DNA of 64,000 nt from Pseudonocardiaceae bacterium (GTDB lineage Bacteria; Actinomycetota; Actinomycetes; Mycobacteriales; Pseudonocardiaceae), in the NCBI GenBank assembly GCA_009377865.1, contig WHTH01000008.1, forward strand, positions 27,827-91,826, written 5' to 3'. Positions 8,013-17,746 of the stretch are shown piece after piece. The first letter of the stretch is position 1. Each line of letters begins with the position of its first letter. A program made the position numbers and the translations under genes. Under the pieces are notes generated by a model, which did not search any database, was not told the origin of the DNA, and saw nothing but the letters and a program-made list of their open reading frames with translations.

Positions 8013-9002
8013 TCAGGGCCCGGACACCGGCATCCCGTTGATGTTCGGTGCGGGAATGCTCTCGTCGTTGAACGCGGACTGCACCCGTGCGTTGAGCGCC
8101 CGTTGCACTGCCCACTGCCGGCCGGGCTTCGTCTTGGCGGTGACGCGAAGGGTCACCGCGTACGGGGTCACAGACTGCACGCCGAGCATGTCCGGTGGCG
8201 CCGTCACGTCCTCGGGGTTCTCCTCGGCGACCTCCAGTGCGGCCTGCTGGGCGATCCGGCCCGCGAGCGCCGTGTCCGCGTGGCGTGCCACCGGGACGTC
8301 GACCACTGCCACGGCGTAGCCCTGGCTGAAGTTGCCCACGCGCAGGATCTCGCCGTTGCGCACGTACCACACCGTGCCGCCGAGATCGCGGAGCGTGGTG
8401 GTGCGCAGGCCCACGGCCTCGACCTCGCCGCTCGCCTCGCCGATGTCGATGAAGTCCCCGACGCCGTACTGGTCCTCGAGCATCATGAAGATGCCGGACA
8501 GGAAGTCGCGGACCAGGTTCTGCGCACCGAACCCGATCGCCAACCCGAGCACGCCGGCCGAGGCCAGTATGGGGCCGATGTTGATTCCGAACTCGGCCAG
8601 CAGCATCACGAACGCGACGCCGTAGACGACGGATGTCGCCGTCGATCGCAGCAGCGAACCGACAGTGCCGGCCCGTTGCGCCCTGCGCTCCCCGGCCCGT
8701 GACTGGTCGCTGCTCTGCTGATTGCGCTGCGCGCGGGATACCCGGCCTTCGATGACCCGGCTGGTCAGCCGCTTGATCGCGCGATGAATCACCCAGCGCA
8801 GCGTGAAGGCCACCAGGGCGATCAGCAGGACCGAGGTGCCGACATCGATCAGTGTGCTCGCCGAGCGGGCGAGCCAGTCCAGGCTGGTGGCCTCGTACAC
8901 CCACTGGCACGATGAGCCGTCGTTGCTCGCGCAATCGGGCTGGGCCAAAGAGGACCCGCTCGTCGCCGCAGGGCGTGCCGCCGCCGGGGCTTCGTTGAGC
9001 AC
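8013..9002 (-). CDS. MscS-family mechanosensitive ion channel
   Basis: 329 residues. Three hydrophobic segments (about 45-70, 118-140, 145-165) lead into the pore-lining helix and the conserved MscS core SAGVLGLAIGFGAQNLVRDFLSGIFMMLEDQ, followed by the beta domain VGDFIDIG and a C-terminal alpha/beta vestibule. It opens under membrane tension to release solutes during hypo-osmotic shock. The linker before the core is rich in R/Q and probably cytoplasmic. GTG 9002 follows an AAGGTGG site on the minus strand. No obvious operon partner. Confidence 0.92.
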   Translation of the reverse strand: MLNEAPAAARPAATSGSSLAQPDCASNDGSSCQWVYEATSLDWLARSASTLIDVGTSVLLIALVAFTLRWVIHRAIKRLTSRVIEGRVSRAQRNQQSSDQSRAGERRAQRAGTVGSLLRSTATSVVYGVAFVMLLAEFGINIGPILASAGVLGLAIGFGAQNLVRDFLSGIFMMLEDQYGVGDFIDIGEASGEVEAVGLRTTTLRDLGGTVWYVRNGEILRVGNFSQGYAVAVVDVPVARHADTALAGRIAQQAALEVAEENPEDVTAPPDMLGVQSVTPYAVTLRVTAKTKPGRQWAVQRALNARVQSAFNDESIPAPNINGMPVSGP

Positions 9003-9185
9003 CTCGCACCACCTTCAGCGTTCGTCCCGACGCAGTGACAATCCAGATCGGTCATCCCGGATGCGGTCTCGCAGCTATCCTTGCCGACCCCGAACGGATG
9101 ACGCCACCCGGAACGGTGCACCAGGTCGGCCCGACGTTGCAACCGCAGGAGACGGCTCAGTGCGGTACCCCACCACTGAAAGTGA

Positions 9186-9374
9186 TCATGGCAGCGGTTC
9201 GAGCGCGAGGCGCTGCTCGACGAGATGCAGGTAGCCCTGCACGTTCACGGAGATCCGCTGTTGCTCGGATTCGCTCAGCGTCCGGACGACCTTGCCGGGC
9301 ACGCCTGCTACCAGCGACCCCTGCGCGATCTTCGGACGGCGATCACCGAGTCCGGCGACCAGGATCTCTGCCAT
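9186..9374 (-). pseudogene. C-terminal fragment of a gamma-carbonic-anhydrase/hexapeptide-repeat protein
   Basis: A 62-residue frame whose middle reads IAQGSLVAGVPGKVVRTL, the last hexapeptide turn and C-terminal helix linker of gamma-class carbonic anhydrase-like proteins, followed by an amphipathic helix. The zinc histidines and all but one turn of the beta-helix are missing; a complete member has about 170-180 residues. Yet the ATG at 9374 has a good GAGGAGA site six bases upstream, so the remnant may be translated. It sits between mscS and gpmA, and the lost 5' part was presumably removed by a deletion up to the gpmA promoter region. Confidence 0.55.
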
Positions 9375-9512
9375 GCGGGTCTCCTCGGACAGCAGCGCAC
9401 GGGTGCCGCTGGGACGCCCGACCCGATTTGGCAGGCTTGCGCGCATGAGCACGCGAGACCTGCGTGAGACCTGCTTGCAGGGTCGAACCATCGGCTCTGC
9501 CAGGGTCGAGCC

Positions 9513-10280
9513 ATGAGTATCGGCACCCTGGTCCTGCTCCGGCACGGCGAGAGCACGTGGAACGCGAAGAACCTGTTCACCGGCTGGGTGGACGTCGAGC
9601 TGTCGGAGCTGGGCGAGCGCGAGGCGGTGCGCGGCGGCCACCTGATGCGCGAGGCCGGTCTGCGTCCCGAGGTCGTGCACACCTCGTTGCTGCGCCGCGC
9701 CATCAACACGGCGAACCTGGCGCTCGACGTCGCCGACCGGCACTGGATCCCGGTGCGCCGCGACTGGCGGCTCAACGAGCGCCACTATGGCGCGCTGCAG
9801 GGCAAGGACAAGGCGCAGACCCGTGCAGAGTACGGCGACGAGCAGTACATGCTCTGGCGCCGCTCCTACGACACACCGCCACCTGCAATCGAGCTCGGCA
9901 GTGAGTTCAGCCAGGACGGCGACCCGCGCTACGCGGGTGCCGACATCCCGCGCACCGAGTGTCTCGCCGACGTCATCGCTCGCATGCTGCCCTACTGGGA
10001 ATCGGCGGTGGTTCCCGACTTGCGAAAGGGGCGCACCGTGCTCGTCGCGGCGCACGGCAACTCGCTGCGCGGCCTGGTCAAACATCTCGGCGGGTTCGAC
10101 GCGGAGACCATCGTCGGGCTGAACATCCCCACCGGGATCCCGCTCGTCTACGATTTCACACCGGAGTTCGTGGCTGACGGCTCCGGAGCCGACCTCACAC
10201 CGGTCACGGCGGGCGGCCGGTACCTGGATCCGGACGCCGCGGCGGACGCCATCGCCGCCGTCGCCCGCCAGGGGCGCTGA
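9513..10280 (+). CDS. gpmA: 2,3-bisphosphoglycerate-dependent phosphoglycerate mutase
   Basis: 255 residues, the usual length. It interconverts 3- and 2-phosphoglycerate in glycolysis. The phosphohistidine motif is [10 protein letters not shown] (H11); other family landmarks are [14 protein letters not shown] at about 88-101, GESFSQ-like [11 protein letters not shown], and the second catalytic histidine in [14 protein letters not shown]. Its place directly before senX3-regX3 is conserved in mycobacteria (Rv0489). GTC-rich spacer upstream shows a weak GGGTCGAG ribosome site at 9504-9510. Confidence 0.95.
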   Translation: MSIGTLVLLRHGESTWNAKNLFTGWVDVELSELGEREAVRGGHLMREAGLRPEVVHTSLLRRAINTANLALDVADRHWIPVRRDWRLNERHYGALQGKDKAQTRAEYGDEQYMLWRRSYDTPPPAIELGSEFSQDGDPRYAGADIPRTECLADVIARMLPYWESAVVPDLRKGRTVLVAAHGNSLRGLVKHLGGFDAETIVGLNIPTGIPLVYDFTPEFVADGSGADLTPVTAGGRYLDPDAAADAIAAVARQGR

Positions 10281-10399
10281 AGGGACACCCGGCCCCGGGG
10301 TTAATCCATGGTGAACGAGGGTTGAAGATTGCGCCGCAGCACGGTTGTATCGCTGGATTCCGGTGGTGCGCAGCTAGGGGAATCCTGGGGCGAGGTGCT

Positions 10400-10405
10400 T
10401 ACGAT
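10400..10405 (+). promoter_or_regulatory. -10 (TACGAT) for leaderless senX3
   Basis: TACGAT lies exactly seven bases before the ATG at 10413, without a ribosome site, fitting transcription from the A of ATG. Confidence 0.5.
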
Positions 10406-10412
10406 TGGCCCC

Positions 10413-11638
10413 ATGACCCCCGTGGTCGGAGTGCTCGCCTCGATCGGCCTGCTGCTCGTCGTAGGTCTCCTCGGGGGCGTTGTCGGTTTCCTCGCTGCCC
10501 GGCAGCGCCGTTCACAGACCCGTGATGGCGCCACCGGCAGGCCCACCGTCGCCGACCTCGTCCAGCGCGTTGCGCTGTCCTCGCACAGTGGCGTCGTGCT
10601 GCTCGACAGCTCCGGTGACGTCGTGCTGCACAATCCGCGCGCCGTCGAACTCGGTCTCGTCCGCGACTCCCGGCCCGACGAGCGGGCCTGGAAGGCCGCG
10701 GAGCAGGTGCTTGCGGGCGGCAGTGTGGTGCGGGTGGATCTGTCCCCGCTGGAGCACCGCAACGGCCGCGGGCCGACTGCCGTGCGCGGCGAGGTCCGGC
10801 CACTGGGCGACGGGTTCACCGTCGTCGACGCCGACGACGAGTCCGACGCGGTCCGGCTCGAGGCGACCCGCCGTGACTTCGTGGCCAATGTCAGCCACGA
10901 GCTGAAGACGCCGGTGGGAGCGGTCGCCCTGCTTGCCGAGGCGGTGCTCGATGCCGCCGACGACCCGCACGAGGTGCGGCGGTTCGGCACCAAGATCCTC
11001 AACGAGGCGACGCGGCTCGGCGCACTGGTGACCGAGCTGATCGCGCTGTCGCGGCTGCAGGGCGCCGAGCGGCTGCCCGAGCTCGCGACCGTCGACGTCG
11101 ACACCGTGATCGCCGACGCCCTCGGGCGCTGCAGGCTCGCCGCGGAATCGTCCGAGATAACGATCACCGTCGACCAACCGTCCGGGCTGCAGGTCAACGG
11201 TGACGCGACGCTGCTGGTCAGCGCGTTGTCCAACCTGGTCGACAACGCGGTGTCCTACTCGTCTGCCGGCAGCCCGGTGTCGGTCAGCCGGCGGCTGGTC
11301 GACGGCGTTGTCGAGATCGCCGTCACCGACCGCGGTCTCGGCATCGCCCCGGAGCACCAGGAGCGGGTGTTCGAGCGGTTCTTCCGGGTCGACCAGGCCC
11401 GCTCCCGGGCCACCGGCGGCACCGGGCTGGGGCTGGCCATCGTCAAGCACGTCGCGGCCAACCACGGCGGCGACGTGCGGTTGTGGAGCCGCCCGGGAAC
11501 CGGCTCGACCTTCACGCTGCGGCTGCCCGCGCATTCGGACGGTCCGCAAACCGGATTCCGGGGACGTGACGGCGCGAGGCGCGGTGACGGCGGCGGAACC
11601 AGTGTCAACAGCAGGGCCCGCGAGCTGGGAGGAGTGCC

Positions 11639-11642
<4 letters not shown>
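10413..11642 (+). CDS. senX3: Sensor histidine kinase SenX3 (phosphate-responsive)
   Basis: 409 residues. One N-terminal membrane helix (about 4-28), a PAS-like region (about 45-140), HisKA with NVSHELKTPVG (H162), and a HATPase domain with DNAVSYS, DRGLGIAPEHQERVFERFFR and GGTGLGLAIVKH. In mycobacteria and Streptomyces (PhoR) this kinase responds to phosphate limitation through the Pst system. The four-base overlap with regX3 makes a coupled operon. The ATG at 10413 is chosen because it begins the membrane helix and has a -10 at the leaderless distance; an open frame extends upstream without a start context. The C-terminal tail after LRLPAHS is longer and low-complexity. Confidence 0.93.
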
Positions 11643-12306
<664 letters not shown>

Positions 12307-12325
<19 letters not shown>

Positions 12326-13047
12326 CCGAGCCCGGCCCGATAACCGATGTCCAGCACGCCACCGGTGCGTGTGATCGTCACTGCGGTCACTGCCGCCGCG
12401 AGCAGCATCAGCGCGCCGACGTTCTCGCCGAGCTCCTCGATGTGGTAGATGAGCACGAAAGCGATGCCCTCGTTGTCGGCGGCCATCAGGAACCCCTGCA
12501 CCACCTCGAGTCCGAGGGCGCAGCCGAGCAGCACCGTGATGCCGGTGACGAGCAGCAACCGGGTCGGCCGGTGTACCCGCATCGCGAGCAACACGAGCGC
12601 GGCGGCCACGACGAGGCCGGCCACGAGTCCGGGGATCAGCCAGTAGAACGGGAAGTTGTCGTAGGTCACCAGTGCCCGCCCGATCCGGCCCGACCGCTCG
12701 TGCAGCTGGGTGTGGTCGTCGATCGACATGCCCGCGATCACGCCGCCGCTGACGATCCACAGCGGCGCGTCGGTGGCGCGCGCCACCCGGGCCGCGGCTG
12801 CTACCAGCACATGTGCCAGCGCGGTGATGAGCAGCAGCCCCGAACTCCACCACGCCGCCAGGTTGCCCTCCTTGAGCATGTCGAAGAAGTTGCGCCACTC
12901 CCGGTGCAACGTCCCGAACACCTGCGGGGCCAGCACGACCGTCAAGCTCAACGCGGCGAGGGCGATGGTCACCGCCAGCAGTACGGCGAGGCCGCGCCAC
13001 CCCGTCAGCCGCGCCGGTTCCTGGTCAGGTGGCGCGCCGAGGGTCAC
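12307..13047 (-). CDS. Polytopic membrane protein with D-x-x-x-x-H-E motif (second of a tandem pair)
   Basis: 246 residues with about six hydrophobic segments. After the first segment comes an amphipathic stretch and NLAAWWSSGLLLITALAH. A conserved polar island, MSIDDHTQLHER, sits at the start of the fourth helix. I recall families of bacterial membrane proteins with LSLDE...HE at this position, but I cannot name a function. GTG 13047 overlaps the stop of the upstream gene (GTGA), and that gene is a divergent homologue (same AWW...LLL...ALAH spacing). Its 3' end overlaps regX3 by 19 bases. The location between regX3 and ppx suggests a possible phosphate link, which is inference. Confidence 0.75.
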
Positions 13048-13811
13048 GCCGGGACACCTTCCTCGCGCGGGTCCGCGGCCGGCACCGAAGCGGTAACGAT
13101 CGCCCGCGGACCGGCCCTGCGGTGGCACACCCTGACGCCTTCCCGGCTGCGGGTGACGGACATCGTGCTCATCGCCGCCGCTGCCAGCAGCAGTGCACCT
13201 GCGGCACGGCCGAGCCACCCGGCGTTGTCGGCCAGCACGGAGCCGGCTCCGGCAAATCCGGTGGCTCCGCCGGCCACCAGGTTCTGGGTCAGCGCGCCGG
13301 CCGCTGTGCTGCCGGCCAGCAGGATCGCGCCGGCGGCGAGCAGCCACCGGGTCCGGCGGCGCTCGCGGTATGCCAGCAGCGCCAGCGCGGTCGCCATCAG
13401 GAGGCCGGCCGCCACTGCGGCGGCCAGCACGGGCCGTGGGAAGCCGGTGACGGCGGCGAGGGCTGCGCCGAGCGTCTCGAGGCGTTGCGCCAGCAGGGCG
13501 TGCTCGTTGGCCGACAGCACCGCGAACCCGGCCGCGCCGAGCACCCAGCACCATGCACCGCGCAGTCGTCCCAGCCGGGTGATGAAGCCGGCCGACGCGT
13601 GCGCGAGCGCGGCGGCCAGCAGCAGGCTCGTCATCCACCACGCCGGTAGCGAGGACTCGGCGGTGACGTCGAAGTAGCGCTGCAGCTCGCGCTGGCCCTG
13701 GCTGGCCGTCTCGGGCAGCAACGCCGCGCCGATCATGCTCGTCGCGGTGAGAGCGATGCTGATTCCCATGGCGCTGGCGGCAACTGCGAGCGAGCCCGCT
13801 GACCTTGTCAT
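13044..13811 (-). CDS. Polytopic membrane protein with N-E-H motif (first of a tandem pair)
   Basis: 255 residues from ATG 13811, with about six hydrophobic segments rich in Ala. The stretch LPAWWMTSLLLAAALAHAS aligns with NLAAWWSSGLLLITALAHVL of the next gene, and LSANEHALLAQRL aligns with its SIDDHTQLHER island, so the two arose by duplication and diverged. A GGGAGG lies 13 bases before the ATG, which is long, so the start is not certain. It is coupled to the downstream paralogue by a GTGA overlap; the two may form a heteromeric complex. Function unknown. Confidence 0.7.
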   Translation of the reverse strand: MTRSAGSLAVAASAMGISIALTATSMIGAALLPETASQGQRELQRYFDVTAESSLPAWWMTSLLLAAALAHASAGFITRLGRLRGAWCWVLGAAGFAVLSANEHALLAQRLETLGAALAAVTGFPRPVLAAAVAAGLLMATALALLAYRERRRTRWLLAAGAILLAGSTAAGALTQNLVAGGATGFAGAGSVLADNAGWLGRAAGALLLAAAAMSTMSVTRSREGVRVCHRRAGPRAIVTASVPAADPREEGVPA

Positions 13812-13973
13812 CCCGGCTCGAGCCTCCCATCGCTCGGATCGAGGGAGGCTACAGCATGGCCATGCTACCGCCACCCGTTGTTTGCCCGGAGTTTCTACTT
13901 TCGTGGGATCGGTGCGCTCCATGTTGTGCCGTGACGGGGGATCGCAACCGGGATTCGCCCCGGCAGCTGCGGG

Positions 13974-13979
13974 TAGGGT
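13974..13979 (+). promoter_or_regulatory. -10 (TAGGGT) for the Ppx/GppA gene
   Basis: TAGGGT ends eight bases before the GTG at 13988, with no ribosome site between. Confidence 0.4.
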
Positions 13980-13987
13980 GGCGTCTT

Positions 13988-14989
13988 GTGCGGCTCGGCG
14001 TGCTCGACGTGGGCTCAAATACCGTCCACCTGCTGGTAGTGGACGCGCATCGCGGCGCGCACCCCACGCCGAAGAACTCGGAGAAGTCGGTGCTGCGGCT
14101 CGCCGAGCAGATCAACTCCCAGGGTCACCTCACCCGTGACGGTGCCGACCGGCTGGTGAAGACCGTCGCGGAAGCGGTGGTGTCGGCGTCCGCGATGGGT
14201 TGTGACGATCTCATGGGCTTCGTCACCTCCGCGGTACGCGAGGCCTCGAACGCGGTCGAGGTGCTGGGCCGGGTGCAGACCGAGACCGGCGTGCACCTCG
14301 AGGTGCTGTCGGGCGAGCAGGAGGCGCGGCTGACCTTCCTCGCCGTCCGCCGGTGGTACGGCTGGTCAGCGGGTCGATTGCTGATGCTCGACATCGGTGG
14401 CGGCTCGCTGGAGATCGCGGGCGGGATCGACGAGGAGCCGGACATCGCGGTGTCGCTGCCGCTGGGCGCCGGACGGCTGACGCGGGAGTGGCTGAGCAAT
14501 GACCCGCCGATTCGCACCGAGCTGGACAAGCTGCAGGACCACGTGCTCGAGGTGCTCTCCCGTCCCGCTCGCAAGGTGCAGAAGGCGGGTGGGCCCGACC
14601 GAGTTGTGGCGACGTCGAAGACGTTCCGCTCGCTGGCTCGGCTGACCGGGGCCGCCCCCTCGTCAGCCGGTCCACGGGTGCGGCGTACCCTGACCGATAC
14701 CGGACTCCGCCAGGTGATCGCTTTCATCTCCCGGATATCCGCCGCCGATCTGGCAGAGCTGGAGGGTGTCGGTGCCAGCCGGGCGAACCAGTTGGTGGCC
14801 GGAGCGTTGGTCGCCGAGACCACGATGCGCGAGCTGTCGGTGAGTGAGGTGCAGATCTGCCCCTGGGCGCTCCGGGAGGGCGTGATCCTGCGAAGGCTGG
14901 ACTGGTTGGATGGAATCGACCGGACGGCGCAACCACAACGCCGTCTACCTCGGAGCACTGGACGGACCGCTCTTCGGGGGGCACGGTGA
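13988..14989 (+). CDS. Ppx/GppA family phosphatase (exopolyphosphatase type)
   Basis: 333 residues of the actin-like ASKHA fold. Phosphate-binding loops are visible as LDVGSNTVHLLV (residues 6-17) and MLDIGGGSLEI, with the catalytic glutamate region GEQEARLTF. The length matches the short Ppx1-type proteins without the HD-like C-terminal domain found in GppA. Mycobacterial Rv0496 in the same place hydrolyses short-chain polyphosphate. Nearness to senX3-regX3 fits a role in phosphate economy. The next gene starts six bases after the stop. Confidence 0.9.
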   Translation: MRLGVLDVGSNTVHLLVVDAHRGAHPTPKNSEKSVLRLAEQINSQGHLTRDGADRLVKTVAEAVVSASAMGCDDLMGFVTSAVREASNAVEVLGRVQTETGVHLEVLSGEQEARLTFLAVRRWYGWSAGRLLMLDIGGGSLEIAGGIDEEPDIAVSLPLGAGRLTREWLSNDPPIRTELDKLQDHVLEVLSRPARKVQKAGGPDRVVATSKTFRSLARLTGAAPSSAGPRVRRTLTDTGLRQVIAFISRISAADLAELEGVGASRANQLVAGALVAETTMRELSVSEVQICPWALREGVILRRLDWLDGIDRTAQPQRRLPRSTGRTALRGAR

Positions 14990-14995
14990 GGAACG

Positions 14996-15922
14996 ATGAG
15001 TCAGAGTCCTGACCCCGAGGACGGCGCGCAGCGCAGCGTCGCCGAGCTGCTCGCCCGCCACGGTGGGTCGTCGCCGAGCGGTGGCGGCCGGCGCCGTCGC
15101 GCTCCCGATCCCGCCGAAACGCCGTCGAATTCCACTGCGTCGAATCCCACTGCGTCGAATTCCACTGCCGAGCCGTTCCGTCCGTCGCGCTCCGGGCAGT
15201 ACCGCAGCTCGCTGACGTCCTACCGGTCGGCCGGTAGCGATGCCGGGCGTGATCCAGCGGCGGCTGCACCCGGTCGGACCGAGGACGAGGAGGCGACCCG
15301 GTTCGGCCCGCCGCCGCTCGGCAATGGCGATCTCTTCACCGCCCGGGGCGGCGACAACGGCTCGCACACCGAGCAGTTGCCGCGCGCCGAACCCGGTCCG
15401 GCGGTCAGTCCTTCGCCGGCCCCGGTGCCTCCCCGTCCGCCGGCCCGCCCGCGCGGCCCGCACCGGGGTGAGCCCCCGGCTGGCCTGAACTGGTCGCCCG
15501 CTGAGGGCGATCCCCCCGCTGTCGGCGGCACCGAGGCGCAGCGGCTCCGAATCGTCCCTTCGATCGAGGATGAATTCCCCGGCGCGCAGCCCGAGGAGAC
15601 GGGGCCAAGCGCGGCGGACGCCGAGGACAACTGGCACACCCGGAGCGTCGAGGAAGCCTCGCCTGTTCGCGAGTGGGCTGTCGTCGCGGGTCAGGTCGGC
15701 GGCGGCGTGGTCGGCGGCGCCGTGCTCTGGCTTGCCTGCGAATGGCTCTGGCAGAGTATCCCCGTGCTGGCGTTGATCGTGGCTCTCGCGGTGATCACCG
15801 GGCTGGTCTGGGTGGTCCGCCGGGTCCGGCGTGCCGAGGACCTGCAGACCACGGTCATCGCCGTGCTGGTGGGCCTGTTCGTGACAGTCTCGCCGGCGGC
15901 GCTGTTGCTCGTCGGCCGCTAG
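14996..15922 (+). CDS. Membrane protein with long disordered N-terminal region (Rv0497 type)
   Basis: 308 residues. An N-terminal SVAELLARHG motif, which recurs at the start of several actinobacterial membrane proteins, is followed by about 200 residues of Pro/Ser/Arg-rich low-complexity sequence and three hydrophobic segments near the C terminus (about 228-250, 253-270, 285-305). It probably anchors a cytoplasmic disordered arm at the membrane. It lies in the ppx-to-isomerase operon as in mycobacteria. Function unknown. The disordered part contains a three-copy 15-base repeat. Confidence 0.8.
   Translation: MSQSPDPEDGAQRSVAELLARHGGSSPSGGGRRRRAPDPAETPSNSTASNPTASNSTAEPFRPSRSGQYRSSLTSYRSAGSDAGRDPAAAAPGRTEDEEATRFGPPPLGNGDLFTARGGDNGSHTEQLPRAEPGPAVSPSPAPVPPRPPARPRGPHRGEPPAGLNWSPAEGDPPAVGGTEAQRLRIVPSIEDEFPGAQPEETGPSAADAEDNWHTRSVEEASPVREWAVVAGQVGGGVVGGAVLWLACEWLWQSIPVLALIVALAVITGLVWVVRRVRRAEDLQTTVIAVLVGLFVTVSPAALLLVGR
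15125..15169 (+). repeat. Three tandem 15-base repeats inside a coding region
   Basis: TCGAATTCCACTGCG is repeated three times with one change in the middle copy, encoding a repeated SNxTA pentapeptide. The period preserves the reading frame. Confidence 0.85.
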
Positions 15923-15925
15923 CGG

Positions 15926-16702
15926 GTGCCTGCGCCGCCGGTGGCGCTGTCCACCGCCTCGGTGTGGCCGGAGCCGGTTGCCGCCGCGTTCGAGTGTGCC
16001 GCTGAACTCGGCTACGACGGTGTCGAGGTGATGGTCTGGACCGATCCCGTGAGTCAGGACACCGACCGGCTCGGTGCGCTGTCCGACCGGTACCGGGTTC
16101 CCGTGCTCGCCCTGCACGCCCCCTGCTTGCTCATCACACAGCGGGTGTGGGCTGCCGACCCGGTCGAGCGGCTCGACCGCTCCGTACAGGCGGCGCTACG
16201 GCTGGGTGCCGGTACGGTGGTGGTGCATCCCCCGTTTCGCTGGCAGCGGGGTTACGCCGCCGGGTTCACCGACCAGATCGCCGAGCTGGAGAGTTCGAGC
16301 GGGGTCGCCGTCGCCGTGGAGAACATGTTTCCGGTCCGGCGGGGGTCACTCGTGGTGTCCGGCTTCGCGCCGTCTTCCGACCCCACCGACGTCGGCCACC
16401 GGCACTACACGCTCGACCTCTCGCACACCGCCGCCGCCCGCATCGACGCCCTCGCGCTCGCCGCGCGGATGGGGCCGGGCTTGGTGCACCTGCACCTCAC
16501 GGACGGCTCCGGCGCCGCTCGCGACGAGCACCTGATCCCGGGGCGCGGCAACCAACCCTGCGCTGAGCTCTGCCACGGGCTCGGCGAAACCGGCTTCGAC
16601 GGAACCGTCGTGATCGAGGTGAGCACCCGCCGAGCTCGTTCTCGCGCGGAGCGCCGGGCAGCGCTGTCCGAAGCACTCCTGTTCGCGCGGCTGCACCTGT
16701 GA
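15926..16702 (+). CDS. Sugar phosphate isomerase/epimerase-like TIM-barrel protein (Rv0498 type)
   Basis: 258 residues of the AP-endonuclease-2/xylose-isomerase-like TIM barrel. Metal-site features visible include [32 protein letters not shown] and HLHLTDG, with EV near the C terminus. The substrate is unknown. GTG 15926 is three bases after the previous stop, so it is in the operon with the membrane protein and ppx, the same order as Rv0496-Rv0498. Confidence 0.85.
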   Translation: MPAPPVALSTASVWPEPVAAAFECAAELGYDGVEVMVWTDPVSQDTDRLGALSDRYRVPVLALHAPCLLITQRVWAADPVERLDRSVQAALRLGAGTVVVHPPFRWQRGYAAGFTDQIAELESSSGVAVAVENMFPVRRGSLVVSGFAPSSDPTDVGHRHYTLDLSHTAAARIDALALAARMGPGLVHLHLTDGSGAARDEHLIPGRGNQPCAELCHGLGETGFDGTVVIEVSTRRARSRAERRAALSEALLFARLHL

Positions 16703-16786
16703 CGTACCGGTCTCCGCCGGGATCGGGTAGCCACCACGATCGGGGGCAACGGTGGGTACCAGTCTGCGCGGGGGAGGTTGTGCGGG

Positions 16787-16792
16787 TATAGA
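16787..16792 (+). promoter_or_regulatory. -10 (TATAGA) in front of a leaderless mini-ORF
   Basis: TATAGA, one of the closest matches to the TATAAT consensus in the window, lies seven bases before an ATG at 16800 that opens a 28-codon ORF ending on the thioesterase start. Confidence 0.5.
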
Positions 16793-16799
16793 TACCCCC

Positions 16800-16886
16800 A
16801 TGGCGCCGGACTGGCATGGCTACCTGATGAGACGACTGGCCTCGCGACCCGCATTCTTCCCGTGGCCACGGGTGTCGGACCGATGA
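16800..16886 (+). CDS. Candidate leaderless 28-residue upstream ORF coupled to the thioesterase gene
   Basis: ATG 16800 begins a 28-residue basic and aromatic peptide (start MAPDWHGYLM, end PWPRVSDR). Its TGA at 16884-16886 overlaps the ATG of the thioesterase in an ATGA. The start is seven bases downstream of TATAGA, with no ribosome site. This arrangement suits translational coupling or leader-peptide control. It has no recognisable family; the case rests on geometry alone. Confidence 0.4.
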   Translation: MAPDWHGYLMRRLASRPAFFPWPRVSDR

Positions 16887-17668
16887 GCTTCATCGAGGCG
16901 ACCGCCGTTGAGAAGAACGGCGACGAGGCGTACCACGCCCGGCTGCACCCGGACTGGTCGGTCGGACGGCGGCTGCACGGCGGCTACCTGGTGGCGACGG
17001 CAGTACGCGCGGCCGTCGCGAGCTGCGGCGAGAACACCCCCGATCCCGTTGCGGTGTCCGCGCAGTGCTTCCGCCCACCGCAGGTCGGACCGGCCCTGGT
17101 GCGGACCGAGACGCTCAAGCAGGGCCGGACGGTCGCCGTGGTCCGGGCAGTGCTCGAGCAGGAAGGCGTCGCATGCCTGGAGGCGACGGTGAACGCCGGT
17201 ACCCTCGCTGATGTCGCACCGACCTGGACCGACCCGCCGACCATGGATGATGGACCGGGCGACGACGCGGTCGACGTCTCGGTGACACCCGGGGGTGAGG
17301 TCTTCCTGCTCAGCCGGGCCTGCGAGGTCTATCTGGATCCGACCGGCGCGGCATTCCTGTCCGCCTCGCGGGGCGAACCCAGGCTACGGTTGTGGGTCCG
17401 TCCTCGTGGTGAGCAGCCCGACCTGCTCTTCGCGCTGCTGGCCGGCGACATCTCGATGCCCACCACGTTCAACCTGGGAATGTTCGGCTGGACACCCACG
17501 GTGCAGCTCACCGCACTACTGCGGGCGCACCCGGCACCCGGCTGGTTGGCCATCTCGGTGGAGTCCCGCTCGGTGCACGGCGGGTGGTTCGACGAGGACG
17601 CCACGGTCACCGACTCGCGCGGCCGGATCGTCTGCCAGGCCCGCCAGCTCGCACTGACGCCCCGCTGA
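16883..17668 (+). CDS. Acyl-CoA thioesterase family protein (double hotdog, Rv0499 type)
   Basis: 261 residues. The N-terminal half has the hotdog-helix signature RRLHGGYLVATAVRAA and the second half has TTFNLGMFGWTPTVQLTALLRA and SVHGGWFDEDATVTDSRG, the pattern of TesB-like thioesterase superfamily proteins. It probably hydrolyses acyl-CoAs; substrate chain length is unknown. Start ATG 16883 is chosen because it overlaps the stop of the small upstream ORF and gives the usual N terminus. The stop lies within a two-copy 11-base repeat (GACGCCCCGCT). Confidence 0.8.
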   Translation: MSFIEATAVEKNGDEAYHARLHPDWSVGRRLHGGYLVATAVRAAVASCGENTPDPVAVSAQCFRPPQVGPALVRTETLKQGRTVAVVRAVLEQEGVACLEATVNAGTLADVAPTWTDPPTMDDGPGDDAVDVSVTPGGEVFLLSRACEVYLDPTGAAFLSASRGEPRLRLWVRPRGEQPDLLFALLAGDISMPTTFNLGMFGWTPTVQLTALLRAHPAPGWLAISVESRSVHGGWFDEDATVTDSRGRIVCQARQLALTPR

Positions 17669-17746
17669 CGCCCCGCTGACACTCGTAGCCGTCCGGCCGT
17701 GCGGTGGACGCCGGTCGCGGGACGGGCTGTGGCACCCTGCGGTGCC

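Noticed and set aside
9375..10085. Extension of the carbonic-anhydrase-like fragment upstream through gpmA
   Set aside because: Only the last 62 codons resemble a protein family; the rest is antisense to gpmA.
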